Shown: positions 38,796 to 48,042, counted from the stretch's first letter. The stretch: DNA of 64,000 nt from Phycisphaerales bacterium Planc_01 (GCA_001603075.1 LVBB01000158.1:70549-134548), one strand, 5' to 3'. The notes: generated by a model from the sequence alone, not told the origin. Program-made: numbers and translations.

Positions 38796-41700
38796 ATGGG
38801 ACTTTCCATGGTGATCCTGTCCGTGCTGATGATCTTCTCCCGACTCGCCGTGGGCGCGGCCGTGATCGACCTGTCGGGGACCTGGGCCTTCGAAATCGAC
38901 CGAGACGATGTCGGCCTCGGCGAACAGTGGCATGACCGGACGCTGTCGGATCGCATTCAGTTGCCCGGCGCCCTGCAGAATCAAGGGTATGGCGACGATG
39001 TCACGGTCCAGACGGAGTGGACCGGGGCGGCCAAGAAGGAGACCTGGTTGAACGATCCGCGATACGCGCCGTATCGTCGGCCGGGCCATATCAAGGTGCC
39101 ATTCTGCCTCCAGCCCGAGAAGCACTACGTGGGCGTGGCCTGGTACCAGCGCCCGTTCGAGATCCCCTCGTCCTGGCAGGGCGACGCCGTCATCGTCACT
39201 CTTGAACGGCCGCACTGGGAGACCCGTCTCTGGGTGGATGGCCGCTATGTCGGGCGCCGCGACAGCCTGTGCACGCCGCATCAGTACGATCTCGGGCCTC
39301 TGCCGCCCGGTCGGCACGTGCTGACGCTCCGCGTGGACAACCGCATCATCGTGGACGTGGGAGACTGGTCGCACAGCGTCAGCGATCACACGCAGGGCAA
39401 CTGGAACGGCGTGGTCGGTCGGATCGAGCTGACTCGCCGGCCCGCCGTCTGGATCGACGACGTCCAGGTCTTCCCGCACGTTGCGACCCGATCGGTGACC
39501 ATCACGGGCCGAGTCGGCAATCGAACGGGCAAGACAGGGCAGGGCGAACTGACCATCTCGGTCGACGCCATGCGTGGCGATGGCGTCACGTCGCTGCCAT
39601 CGGTGACAAAGCCGGTCTTCTGGGACGCCAAAGGCGGCTCGTTCGAGATCGATTTCCCCGAACGAGGCGGCCTGGCCCTCTGGGACGAGTTCGATCCTCT
39701 GCTCTACCGACTCACCGTCTCCCTCGATGATCGCAGGGCGGCCAAAACGGTTGCCTTTGGCCTGCGCGAGGTCGGCGCTGCGCCCGACAAACTCCTCACC
39801 GTCAACGGGCGAAAGACCTTCCTGCGCGGGACGCTCGAATGCTGCATCTTCCCGCTGACCGGGTATCCGCCGACGGATGTGGGGTCGTGGAAACGGATCA
39901 TTCGCATCTGCAAAGCGCACGGGCTCAATCACATTCGGTTCCACTCCTGGTGCCCACCCCAGGCGGCCTTCGAGGCGGCCGACGAACTGGGCTTCTACTA
40001 TCAGATTGAGTGCGGCGTCTGGACCAACCCGGGCAACGGCACCCCTGTAGACCAGTGGCTCTGGGACGAGGCCGAGCGCATCGTGCGGGCCTATGGCAAC
40101 CATCCGTCCTTCATCCTGCTGGCCAGCGGCAACGAGCCCCATGGTCCCAAACGCGAAGAGTACCTCGCCCAATGGGTCACGCACTGGAAAGAGAAAGACC
40201 CCCGCCGGCTGTACACCACGGCCTCCGCCTATCCGCTGCTGCCCGAGAACCAGTACCATGTGGACTATCAGCCGCGTGGACCCAAGGGCTGGGGGGGCAA
40301 GGACTACGCCGACTCGATCGAAACGCACCAGGTCCCCGTCATCGTGCATGAGATGGGCCAGTGGTGCGTCTACCCGAACTTCGACGAGATCGCCAAGTAC
40401 ACCGGGCCGCTGAAGCCGAAGAACTTCGAGATCTTCCGCGACTCGCTCCGCGAACACGGCATGCTGGACCAGTGGCGGGATTTCCTCCGCGCCTCGGGCC
40501 GTCTCCAGGTCCTCTGCTATAAGGAAGAGATCGAGGCCGCCTTCCGCACGCCGGGCATCAGCGGCGTCCAGTTGCTCGACCTGCACGACTTCCCGGGCCA
40601 GGGCACCGCGCTGGTGGGCATCCTCGACGCCTTCTGGGACGAAAAGGGCTATGTCACGCCCGACGAGTTCAGGCGATTCTACGGTCCCACCGTCCCGCTG
40701 GCCCGCATGGACAAACGCGTCTGGACCACCGACGAGACCTTCAGCGCCGAACTGTCCGTCGCGCACTTCGGCGCCGAACCCATGCGGAACGTGACGGCTG
40801 CGTGGAGGTTGCTCGACGATACCGGCCGCGCCGTGATGGCCGGTCGCGGTCCGGCACGCGACGTTCCCGTCGATCGCGGCGTCGAGCTGGGAACCATCCG
40901 ATTCGATTGGAGCAGACTGCCGGCGCCCGCGAAGTACAAGCTGGTGGTCGGCGGTGAGCGCACGTCCTTCGTCAACGACTGGGTCCTCTGGCTTTACCCC
41001 GCTCGGATCGAGACTCCGGAGCCGAAGGACGTGCTCGTCAGCGCATCCTTCGACGATGCCACCCTCGCGCAGCTTGCCCAAGGCGGCAAGGTCCTGCTCA
41101 TGCTCACCGATACCCCGCCCGACTTCCCCAGAGGCTCGTTTGCGCCGATCTTCTGGAACCGCTACATGTTCGACACGCAGCAGACCCAGACGCTGGGCCT
41201 GTTGTGCGATCCGAAGCATCCCGCGTTGGCTCACTTCCCGACCGATTCGTTCAGCGGCTGGCAATGGGCTCAGGTTCTTCCGGCCTCTCGGGCCCTGGTG
41301 ATGGACGCGCTGCCGCGCGAACTGCGTCCCATCGTCCAGCCCATCGACGACTGGAACACCAACCGCAAGCTGGGCCTGATCTTCGAATGTCGGGTAGGCG
41401 AGGCTCGCCTGCTGGTCTGCTCGGCCGATCTCGAACGAGACCTCGACCGCCGGCCCGCCGCGCGGCAGTTGCGTCACAGCCTGCTCGCCTACATGGCCTC
41501 CGACGCCTTCAGCCCCAGCGTCGAAGTGTCACTCGATTCGCTTCGCACGCTCTACCGCGAACCGACCGCGCTCAAGCGGATGGGCGCGACCGTAATCGCC
41601 GACAGCGCCCAGCCTGGCTACGAGGCGCACCTGGTCATCGATGACGATCCCGCCACCCTCTGGCACACCGCCTGGGACCCCGTCGCGCCTCTGCCGCACT

Positions 41701-41984
41701 CGCTCGTGATCGATCTGAAGAACCCTCAGGAGGTCTTCGGTCTCAAGTACACGCCTCGCGCCGACATGGCCAACGGCCGGATTGCGGATTATGAGATCTA
41801 CACCGGCGACGACGGTCACGACTGGCAACGCGCCGCCGCCGGGCGATGGCCCAACCGTGCCGCCGCCCAGACGGTCCGTTTCGAGAAGCCCGTCGCCGCT
41901 CGCTATCTCAAGCTCGTTGCCCTCACCGAAGTCAACGGCAACGGCTTCACCTCCGCCGCCGAGATCGACGTCCTGCTGGAATAG
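38796..41984 (+). CDS. secreted GH2-family glycosidase with C-terminal F5/8 discoidin domain
   Basis: 1062-residue exported enzyme related to beta-galactosidases/glucuronidases. Signal peptide MVILSVLMIFSRLAVGAA. The N-terminal sugar-binding fold (IDLSGTWAFEIDRDD), immunoglobulin-like linker (about 215-330) and TIM barrel follow. The acid/base Glu is in LLASGNEPHG and the likely nucleophile Glu in VIVHEMGQWCVYP. A beta-rich region comes next, then the C-terminal CBM32-like domain (about 930-1062; SAQPGYEAHLVIDDDPATLW to ARYLKLVALTEVNG). ATG 38796 follows AGGAG; longer in-frame starts run back into the lipoprotein gene. Exact substrate cannot be read from sequence; an arabinan or pectin side chain is plausible from context. 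Confidence 0.85.
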   Translation: MGLSMVILSVLMIFSRLAVGAAVIDLSGTWAFEIDRDDVGLGEQWHDRTLSDRIQLPGALQNQGYGDDVTVQTEWTGAAKKETWLNDPRYAPYRRPGHIKVPFCLQPEKHYVGVAWYQRPFEIPSSWQGDAVIVTLERPHWETRLWVDGRYVGRRDSLCTPHQYDLGPLPPGRHVLTLRVDNRIIVDVGDWSHSVSDHTQGNWNGVVGRIELTRRPAVWIDDVQVFPHVATRSVTITGRVGNRTGKTGQGELTISVDAMRGDGVTSLPSVTKPVFWDAKGGSFEIDFPERGGLALWDEFDPLLYRLTVSLDDRRAAKTVAFGLREVGAAPDKLLTVNGRKTFLRGTLECCIFPLTGYPPTDVGSWKRIIRICKAHGLNHIRFHSWCPPQAAFEAADELGFYYQIECGVWTNPGNGTPVDQWLWDEAERIVRAYGNHPSFILLASGNEPHGPKREEYLAQWVTHWKEKDPRRLYTTASAYPLLPENQYHVDYQPRGPKGWGGKDYADSIETHQVPVIVHEMGQWCVYPNFDEIAKYTGPLKPKNFEIFRDSLREHGMLDQWRDFLRASGRLQVLCYKEEIEAAFRTPGISGVQLLDLHDFPGQGTALVGILDAFWDEKGYVTPDEFRRFYGPTVPLARMDKRVWTTDETFSAELSVAHFGAEPMRNVTAAWRLLDDTGRAVMAGRGPARDVPVDRGVELGTIRFDWSRLPAPAKYKLVVGGERTSFVNDWVLWLYPARIETPEPKDVLVSASFDDATLAQLAQGGKVLLMLTDTPPDFPRGSFAPIFWNRYMFDTQQTQTLGLLCDPKHPALAHFPTDSFSGWQWAQVLPASRALVMDALPRELRPIVQPIDDWNTNRKLGLIFECRVGEARLLVCSADLERDLDRRPAARQLRHSLLAYMASDAFSPSVEVSLDSLRTLYREPTALKRMGATVIADSAQPGYEAHLVIDDDPATLWHTAWDPVAPLPHSLVIDLKNPQEVFGLKYTPRADMANGRIADYEIYTGDDGHDWQRAAAGRWPNRAAAQTVRFEKPVAARYLKLVALTEVNGNGFTSAAEIDVLLE

Positions 41985-42007
41985 ACGTTTCTGCCGAGTG
42001 CCCTCGA

Positions 42008-42700
42008 ATGACCCAATCCACCGAACGCCGTACGACCCTCTTCTTCGATCTGGACGGCACGCTGACCGATCCGAGGGAGGGAATCACCCGCTGCCTTCAA
42101 TACGCCCTGGAGCACCTGGGCCGTCCGGTTCCACCGCAGGCCGACCTGGTGCAGTACATCGGTCCGCCCCTGCGATGGACGTTCCCGCGTCTGCTCGGAA
42201 CGGACGACACAACCCTGGTCGAGGCGGCGATCGAGCACTATCGCCAGCGCTATGCCACGGTCGGGCTCTTCGAGAACGAACTCTACGCCGGCATTCGCCA
42301 ACTGCTGAAGAGCTTGTGCGAGGAAGACTTCCGACTGTTCGTCGTCACGTCCAAACCGGCGGTCTACGCCGAGCGGATCGTCGATCACTTCGCCTTGGCG
42401 GAACACTTCAAAGCGGTGTTCGGTCCGGACCTCGACGGCCGCTTCGACGACAAGCGCGAACTCGTCGCCCACATCCTGCGCGAACGAGCCATCGCGCCCG
42501 AGCGATCCGTCATGATCGGTGACCGAGCCAGTGACATCGCCGCCGGCCAGGCCAACGGCACGCGCACCATCGCCGTGACCTACGGCTTCGGCAGCATCGA
42601 AGAACTCGCCGCCACGAAGCCCGACTGGATGTGCCACAGCCCTTCCGAAATTCGCCGGACCCTCGATGGTCCGCCGTCGACACGATGTCCCGCGGGCTGA
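42008..42700 (+). CDS. HAD-family phosphatase (phosphoglycolate phosphatase-like)
   Basis: 230-residue HAD subfamily IA hydrolase. Motif I FFDLDGTLTDP (nucleophile Asp), motif II VVTSKP, motif III Lys in DDKRELVAHIL, motif IV MIGDRASDIAAG. A helical cap follows motif I. The usual role in this clade is dephosphorylation of 2-phosphoglycolate or pyrophosphate-type substrates. ATG 42008; the earlier in-frame start lies in the GH2 gene, which ends 23 bp upstream. Confidence 0.85.
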   Translation: MTQSTERRTTLFFDLDGTLTDPREGITRCLQYALEHLGRPVPPQADLVQYIGPPLRWTFPRLLGTDDTTLVEAAIEHYRQRYATVGLFENELYAGIRQLLKSLCEEDFRLFVVTSKPAVYAERIVDHFALAEHFKAVFGPDLDGRFDDKRELVAHILRERAIAPERSVMIGDRASDIAAGQANGTRTIAVTYGFGSIEELAATKPDWMCHSPSEIRRTLDGPPSTRCPAG

Positions 42701-42808
42701 CCCATACGAACTCTGACGACGATTCGAAATCGGTAGGGGTAAGGCTCCCCTCGCCCCTGCCAGGGAACAATCCGGACTCGAAAAGAGGAAAGATGAGAGG
42801 ATCACGAC

Positions 42809-43144
42809 ATGTTCGCACACGCCAGTGAAGAGGGGTATGCAACGCCCCTCGAGGGCATCCGCCAGAAGACGCTGACCTATGGGGCCAAGACGCTGATGAC
42901 GGAGTTCCGGCTGGAGGCGGGACGCGTTCTGCCCCTGCACCGGCATCCCTACGAGCAGACCGGCTATCTCGTACGCGGGAGACTTCGCCTGACGGTGGGG
43001 CAGGAGCAGCACGACGCCCGCCCCGGCGACAGTTGGTGCATCCCCCCGAACGTCACGCACGGCGCCGAGATCCTCGAAGACAGCGTCGCCATCGAGGTCT
43101 TCGCGCCTCCCCGCGAGGATTATCTGCCCGGTGAGAATCGCTGA
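42809..43144 (+). CDS. small cupin-domain protein
   Basis: 111-residue single cupin. Metal-binding motif 1 is LHRHPYEQTGYLVRGRLRL and motif 2 is PGDSWCIPPNVTHGAE, giving His, His, Glu/Gln and His ligands. Such proteins act as isomerases, dioxygenases or sugar-sensing modules; the substrate is not evident. AGAGG lies before the ATG. About 110 bp after the HAD gene, possibly the same transcript. Confidence 0.82.
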   Translation: MFAHASEEGYATPLEGIRQKTLTYGAKTLMTEFRLEAGRVLPLHRHPYEQTGYLVRGRLRLTVGQEQHDARPGDSWCIPPNVTHGAEILEDSVAIEVFAPPREDYLPGENR

Positions 43145-43316
43145 GCCCTCGTTCCGGCCGGGCACGTCACGAGTCCACTGGTGCGAAAGAATACTGTGAC
43201 GCGGGTTGACTCTTCTCGATGGACCGGTTAGACTGAGCAAGTAGAGTGCGGCTCTGTTTGGAACCGGCGGGAGGTTCTGACGCCGGGAGCATCGACAAGA
43301 CAGGCGGCGAGTGTGC

Positions 43317-44246
43317 ATGGCGATTCTGGAAGCGCAGGAGATCAGGAAGGAATTCGGCCCTCTGGTGGCGGTCAACGACGTCAGTCTGTCCGTCGACGAG
43401 GGAGATGTTCTGGGTCTGATCGGTCCCAACGGGGCCGGCAAGAGCACGCTGCTGAGGATGTTCGGCACGCTGCTTCGTCCCACGGCCGGCCGGGCGCAGT
43501 TGGTGGGCCGCGATCTGACGAAGGACTACCTGCACATCCGAAAACATGTGGGGTTCCTCCCGGACTTCTTCAACCTGTACAGCGACCTGACCTTGGGCGA
43601 GTGCCTGCGGTTCTTTGCGGAAGCCTACGGCGTGCCTCGCAGCGCGATTGGCGCCCGTGTCGAAGAGGTCCTGAGCTACATCGAGCTTGCGGACAAACGC
43701 GACAGTTTCATTCGCCATCTCTCGCGTGGCATGGTCCAGCGGGTGGGTCTGGGTATGCTGCTGGTGCACGACCCCCAACTGTTCCTGCTGGATGAGCCGG
43801 CCTCCGGCCTGGATCCCAAGGCGCGCATCCAACTGCGCAACATCCTCCGGAAGCTCAGCGCCGAGGGCAAGACCGTGATCATCTCGTCGCACATTCTCAC
43901 CGAGCTTTCCGGGTTCTGTTCGCACGTCGCCATTATGAATCGCGGACGGATCGAGCTGTCCGGCGCGGTGGACGAGATTCGCCGCAAGGTCACCGGTTCG
44001 ATGCAGGTCGAGATCTCGGTGCTCGGTGATCCCGAACAGGCCGTCGCGATGATCCGCCGGTTCCCGCTCGTCAGCGTTGTCGGGGTGGACCGGGCGACGG
44101 TTTCCATCGAGATGGTGGGGGGGCCGCAGGAGTTGGCAGGACTCAATGCCCATCTGGTCCACGGCGGGATCGAGGTGGTCCGCTTCGCCGAACGAAAGAC
44201 GGACCTGGAAGATCTCTTCATGAAGATATCGGGTGACACACCGTGA
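43317..44246 (+). CDS. ABC-2-type transporter ATPase
   Basis: 309-residue ATPase. Walker A GPNGAGKST, Q-loop VGFLPDFFNL, signature HLSRGMVQRVG (SR-GM in place of SGGQ, as in many ABC-2 exporters), Walker B LFLLDEPASGLD, H-loop ISSHIL. The C-terminal 80 residues form an exporter-specific domain (SMQVEISVLGDPEQAV). ATG 43317 is preceded by weak GGCGG; a GTG six bases earlier is also possible. The stop overlaps the permease start in GTGA. Confidence 0.92.
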   Translation: MAILEAQEIRKEFGPLVAVNDVSLSVDEGDVLGLIGPNGAGKSTLLRMFGTLLRPTAGRAQLVGRDLTKDYLHIRKHVGFLPDFFNLYSDLTLGECLRFFAEAYGVPRSAIGARVEEVLSYIELADKRDSFIRHLSRGMVQRVGLGMLLVHDPQLFLLDEPASGLDPKARIQLRNILRKLSAEGKTVIISSHILTELSGFCSHVAIMNRGRIELSGAVDEIRRKVTGSMQVEISVLGDPEQAVAMIRRFPLVSVVGVDRATVSIEMVGGPQELAGLNAHLVHGGIEVVRFAERKTDLEDLFMKISGDTP

Positions 44247-45709
44247 ACGGGACGACCGCTTCGGACAACCTGGTTTGGAGCAATCCGCTGATCCGGCGAT
44301 ACTCCCGCAGTCTGTTTCGGCGCAGCCATCTCTGGGTGTACCTGACGATCTACATCTCGGTTGTGCTGCTCCTGCTGTTCCTCAACGTCGTTGGCCGTGA
44401 ACTGGACGAGGAGTCGGCCATCGGCAGAACGTTCTTCCAGGGCCTCTATCACCAATTCCTGATGGCGGAAATCGCGATCCTCTGGGTATGGTCCGCGCTC
44501 AATTCCAGGTCGGCGTTGCGGGAGGAGGTCGCCAACAAGACTTATGACTTCTTCCGGCTGCTGCCGCTCTCGGCGCTGCAGAAGGCGGTCGGCATCCTCG
44601 TGGGCAAGAACCTGCTGTGTCTGCTCCTGGCCGTCGTGACTCTTGTGCCGATGACGCTTTTCGGTCTGCTGGGCGGCTTGCCCGTCTCGTTGCGGGCGCA
44701 GATCCTGCTGGTCGTGGCGTCGGTCGCCTTCTGCGTCAATGCCGTCGTTCTGCTGTCGTCGAGTGCATCGGCAAAACGCCAAGGCAAAATGGGCGTGGGT
44801 ATGGGGCTTGTGCTTCTGGTCTTCTTCGGCCCGTTCGTCTTCGGCCCCGGATTGGCTCTGTTGCGCGCCGGGGCATGGCTGCAGGAAGCCGCAACCCATC
44901 ATGTCACGTTCTACCGTATCGAAGTTCCTGTCTTGATGCTGATCATCTTCCTCGCCCTCTACTTCGGCCTTTGGAATCTTCTGGGCATCTTGCGGAAGTT
45001 CACGTTTGAAGGCGCGCCGCTCTTCAGCCGTCCGGCAGCCGTCCTGTTTCTGCTCGGATATGAGCTGATCGTGCTGGGCCTGTTCCTTCCCCATCTTCCC
45101 GACGGCAAGATGTCGCTCTACTCCTCCTGGCTGGTTGTGTCTCTGCTGGCGGTTGTGTTCGTCCCCGCCGGTTCCATCAACGACAGGGCGACCTACCTTG
45201 AGGCCCTCGGCCGGCGGCCCGCCCATCCCGGTTCCTCCGGGCAGGGCATGCGCTCGCTTCTGTTGCAGCAGTGCAACCTGAGCCTTGGCATTGTCCTGTT
45301 TGCGATATGGCTTGTCTTCTTCGTGATAGTCAGCCGCAGCGAAGGGATCGCACCGGCGCAGCTCATCAAGGATGCCGTGGTGCTGGCCTCCTTCTATGGG
45401 TTCCTGCTGCTCCTGCTGGAACTGTGCGTGGTGTACGAGCCCATCCACCGCACGATCCGCCTCCTCATGGCATTTGTCCTGATCCTGCATCTGTTCCTGC
45501 CTCTGATCCTGGCGGCGACTCTGGCGGTTCCGTTGCTGCATCTATACAGCCCTCTTGGCTTCCTTGCCGACTTCATGAGTTTCGACACCCCGCGACGCGC
45601 CGGTCTCTGGATGGCCGTTCTCGGCGTGAACGTCGCGCTCGGAGTCGTCCCCGCGCTGGCGATTCGACGGCAATACATGCAAATCCTCTCGCTACGACGA
45701 ACCATGTAG
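44243..45709 (+). CDS. ABC-2-type transporter permease
   Basis: 488-residue membrane protein with about twelve hydrophobic segments, starting at a GTG that overlaps the ATPase stop by four bases. Segments are clear at VYLTIYISVVLLLLFLNVV, ILLVVASVAFCVNAVVLL and LVVSLLAVVFVPAG. Forms the membrane part of the two-gene exporter with the preceding ATPase. Substrate unknown; no substrate-binding protein or fusion protein is adjacent. Convergent with the GTPase gene. Confidence 0.85.
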   Translation: MNGTTASDNLVWSNPLIRRYSRSLFRRSHLWVYLTIYISVVLLLLFLNVVGRELDEESAIGRTFFQGLYHQFLMAEIAILWVWSALNSRSALREEVANKTYDFFRLLPLSALQKAVGILVGKNLLCLLLAVVTLVPMTLFGLLGGLPVSLRAQILLVVASVAFCVNAVVLLSSSASAKRQGKMGVGMGLVLLVFFGPFVFGPGLALLRAGAWLQEAATHHVTFYRIEVPVLMLIIFLALYFGLWNLLGILRKFTFEGAPLFSRPAAVLFLLGYELIVLGLFLPHLPDGKMSLYSSWLVVSLLAVVFVPAGSINDRATYLEALGRRPAHPGSSGQGMRSLLLQQCNLSLGIVLFAIWLVFFVIVSRSEGIAPAQLIKDAVVLASFYGFLLLLLELCVVYEPIHRTIRLLMAFVLILHLFLPLILAATLAVPLLHLYSPLGFLADFMSFDTPRRAGLWMAVLGVNVALGVVPALAIRRQYMQILSLRRTM

Positions 45710-45731
45710 CAGTTGCCTGCAACCGTCGGCG

Positions 45732-46742
45732 TCAGCCGAAGTGCAGTTCGACGATGTCCTTGTCGTGCAGGACGTGGGTGAGCTGGACGTTCTGGCCGTC
45801 GTAGACGCCGGTGCCCCAGCACTTGGCGCTCTTGAGTTTTTCGGCCAGCTCGCGATGGATTGTCCGCGCCAAGTCGTGGACGGTCGCCCCGGCCGGCAGC
45901 GTGAACGGGTCGTTCATGTCGGCCGGCTTGCCCGGCGGTTTGGCGTAGACGCGAATGATCTCGAGCGTGTCGAACAGGAACTTCGCAAAGGCGTCCAGCC
46001 CCTCGCCCGTCTCCGTCGAGATCGTCACGAACTCCAGCGGTCTCTCGCACGACTTCTTCGCCAGTTCGAATGCGCCGTCAGCCGCGATATCGGCCTTGGT
46101 GCACAGACAGAACGCCTTGCGACCGAGGACATTGCCCCCTCGACCTTGCTCGGGGCAGGCCTGGCCGTCCATCGCTGGCGTCTCCGCGCCGGCCAGCAGC
46201 TTGCGCGTCTCCAGGAAGTCGAGCAGGATCAGCAGTTGCTCTTCGACGTCCTGCGACAGGTCGATGACGATCGCGATCAGATCGCAGTTGCGATAGGTGC
46301 CCACCTGGCCCGGCGCGATGTAGTCGTCCGTGATCGGCGGCATGTCCACAAGCTGGATCTGCACGTCTTCGTATTTGACCATCCCCGGCACGGGCGCATG
46401 CGTGGCGAAGGGGAAGTCTGCCACAGTGACCTTCGCGTTGGTCAGCGCCGCGAGGATGGCGCTCTTGCCGGTGTTCGGCGTCCCCAGCAGGACCACCTGT
46501 CCGGCCCCCGTGGGCGGCACGTGGAAGACGTCCACGTGCTTGCCGCCTTTCTTCGGCTGCGTGGCCGCATCCTTGAGCTGGCTGAGCTTGCGCTTCAGGT
46601 CCGCCTGAAGATGCTCGGTCCCCTTGTGCTTGGGCATTACCGCCAGCATCTCCTCCAGCGCGAGCATCTTCTCCTCGTTCGTCGAAGCACTGCGGTACCA
46701 CTCTTCCGCCTTATGGTAATCTGGTGTCAGGTTCGCCGGCAT
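45732..46742 (-). CDS. DRG/Obg-type GTPase with TGS domain, carrying an in-frame palindrome
   Basis: 336-residue GTPase resembling archaeal/eukaryotic DRG proteins. A helical N-terminus is followed by G1 LLGTPNTGKSA, effector loop PFATHAPVPGM, G3 as LVDMPPI (Gly of DxxG replaced by Pro), G4 CTKADI, and a C-terminal TGS domain (FTLPAGATVHDLARTIHREL). Probably ribosome- or RNA-associated, as relatives are. Residues QACPEQGRGGN between the switch region and G4 are encoded by a 20-bp palindrome (46136-46155) related to sequence in the dispersed repeat copy B, and look like a neutral insertion. No ribosome site is apparent before ATG 46742. Confidence 0.82.
   Translation of the reverse strand: MPANLTPDYHKAEEWYRSASTNEEKMLALEEMLAVMPKHKGTEHLQADLKRKLSQLKDAATQPKKGGKHVDVFHVPPTGAGQVVLLGTPNTGKSAILAALTNAKVTVADFPFATHAPVPGMVKYEDVQIQLVDMPPITDDYIAPGQVGTYRNCDLIAIVIDLSQDVEEQLLILLDFLETRKLLAGAETPAMDGQACPEQGRGGNVLGRKAFCLCTKADIAADGAFELAKKSCERPLEFVTISTETGEGLDAFAKFLFDTLEIIRVYAKPPGKPADMNDPFTLPAGATVHDLARTIHRELAEKLKSAKCWGTGVYDGQNVQLTHVLHDKDIVELHFG
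46136..46155. repeat. 20-bp palindrome inserted in a coding sequence
   Basis: CCCCTCGACCTTGCTCGGGG, an imperfect palindrome inside the GTPase gene, read as CPEQGRG. The block GCTTGCCCCGAGC at 57258-57270 in repeat copy B is nearly the same sequence. It keeps the reading frame. Confidence 0.65.
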
Positions 46743-46759
46743 AGCTGTACAAAGTAAAA

Positions 46760-46870
46760 GGTAAGAATGGGAAAGTCAAACGGTTCGCTCAGCCGGTCTT
46801 TCGTGCGAAATTGGGTTCGTTTCGTACGACGGCTCCTCCGCCGCCACATCCCCCTCGTTCCGTGGCGAGC
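46760..46870. repeat. degenerate repeat coding the NEPNFARK-like tail
   Basis: The region includes a GCGAAATTGGGTTCGTTTCG segment read in one reverse frame as RNEPNFARK and in another as YETNPISHE. Such NEPNF/TNPIS-type tails recur in planctomycete hypothetical proteins, so I read it as an intergenic repeat that has become the C-terminus of the next gene. Confidence 0.45.
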
Positions 46871-47610
46871 GCGTCCCGCCCATGATTCCCGCCCGCCGGC
46901 GCGTTCGCAGCGAGCCTGCCCTCGCGAACGCGGGGGCCGCAAGGCGTTGTCTTCCCAAGCGGCAAGTCTGAAGTTCCAGGTGTGAAGCCAGAGCCATCGC
47001 CCGACACTTCGCAGTCCTCACTTGAAACGTGACCCGGCACACTTGAGACGGCCTCCGGCGCCGCGTCCGCGCCAAACGAAGCCAATTGCCCCGCCGTCAC
47101 GTGGCGCTGCCGCTCCTTGCGCAGCGCCGCCATCGTCCGGTACAGGCTGTTTTCGATTCGCCGCTCGTAGACCAGCAGCCGGTCCAGGATCTGGGAGCGG
47201 GCGAAGTCCGTCATCACCACCTGCCCCAGGACCACCTCGTCCTCGCCCGGGCCGGGCTTGATCGGCAGCCCATGCTTGGGCCAGAGCACGATGTCGTCGG
47301 CGTTCTCGCGATAGACCGTGGCGAAGACGGCGCTCTGGAGCCGCTCGGCCCGCCGAAGCCGCCAGGCCAGGCCCACCGCCCGCTCGGCCAACATCGTTTC
47401 GACTGCTCCCACCGGCGTCAGCTCCTCCAGCATCCGGTCCCGGTAGCCCTCGAATTCCGCCGGGTCTTCCCCCTTGATGACCACCTGCTCGGCCAACAGC
47501 CCGTGCTTGGCGGCATTCTGTGACGCCGCCGCCTTGCCCTCCGCCGTACGCGGCCCCGTCGACTTCTGTGCGTTCAACCGATTCGCCCGGATCTGAGCAA
47601 CACTCGCCAT
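46789..47610 (-). CDS. hypothetical protein with NAQKSTGPRTxEGK N-terminus
   Basis: 273-residue protein of an uncharacterised family, common and multicopy in Planctomycetota, Acidobacteriota and related bacteria, defined by RANRLNAQKSTGPRTAEGKA followed by NAAKHGLLA. The rest of the N-terminal half is helical (EELTPVGAVETMLAERAVG, SQILDRLLVYERRIENSLYR). From about residue 180 it is low-complexity, and the last residues RNEPNFARKTG derive from the repeat at its 3' end. Strong AAGGAGG ribosome site. Function unknown; the basic N-terminal motif may bind nucleic acid. Confidence 0.7.
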   Translation of the reverse strand: MASVAQIRANRLNAQKSTGPRTAEGKAAASQNAAKHGLLAEQVVIKGEDPAEFEGYRDRMLEELTPVGAVETMLAERAVGLAWRLRRAERLQSAVFATVYRENADDIVLWPKHGLPIKPGPGEDEVVLGQVVMTDFARSQILDRLLVYERRIENSLYRTMAALRKERQRHVTAGQLASFGADAAPEAVSSVPGHVSSEDCEVSGDGSGFTPGTSDLPLGKTTPCGPRVREGRLAANAPAGGNHGRDALATERGGCGGGGAVVRNEPNFARKTG

Positions 47611-47641
47611 GATGCATCCTCCTTATTCGTCAGGTGGAATT

Positions 47642-47680
47642 CTGCAAAATGGGAGATCAGGCCTATCTCCCATTTTGCAG
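47642..47680. repeat. perfect 16-bp inverted repeat stem-loop
   Basis: CTGCAAAATGGGAGAT and its exact complement are separated by the 7-base loop CAGGCCT. No T-run on either side, so a terminator role is doubtful. The GCAAAATG word also occurs in the heptad spacers. Confidence 0.8.
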
Positions 47681-47990
47681 AGCACCGGTTATCAATCACT
47701 GTTGCCCTGTTCAACTTTCATTGCCTAACTACCATACTACCATGCCACTTCTTCTACCAGCAAACCACGTGCCACCGCAGGACCCTTTTGCGTCCCGAAT
47801 CGAGTGACGGCAAGCCCTTGCCGAATAGGAAGTTACAGGCGGCAAATCGCAGACGGCGAGAGCCTTCCCGCGACGCCCCATCAGCCTGCCACAATGGCAG
47901 ACCAGCGGAGCCGTCCGCCTTCACGCGGCGGATTCAGTCCTGTCTTCCATAAACAGGCAAGCCAAGATGGGTGGATAAGCTATTGTTCGA

Positions 47991-48042
47991 CAAGAAGTTA
48001 CGTGAGCATGCGGAGGAAATGTACCGGACACCTTTGGTTCAT
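47991..48042. repeat. dispersed ~52-bp repeat, copy 1
   Basis: Aligns without gaps over most of its length to 48901-48952. Shared blocks: CAAG-AGTTA, GAGCATG, GGA--AAATG and GACACCTTTGG. Both copies lie near the RAYT transposase gene and may be degenerate REP-type targets. Confidence 0.65.
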
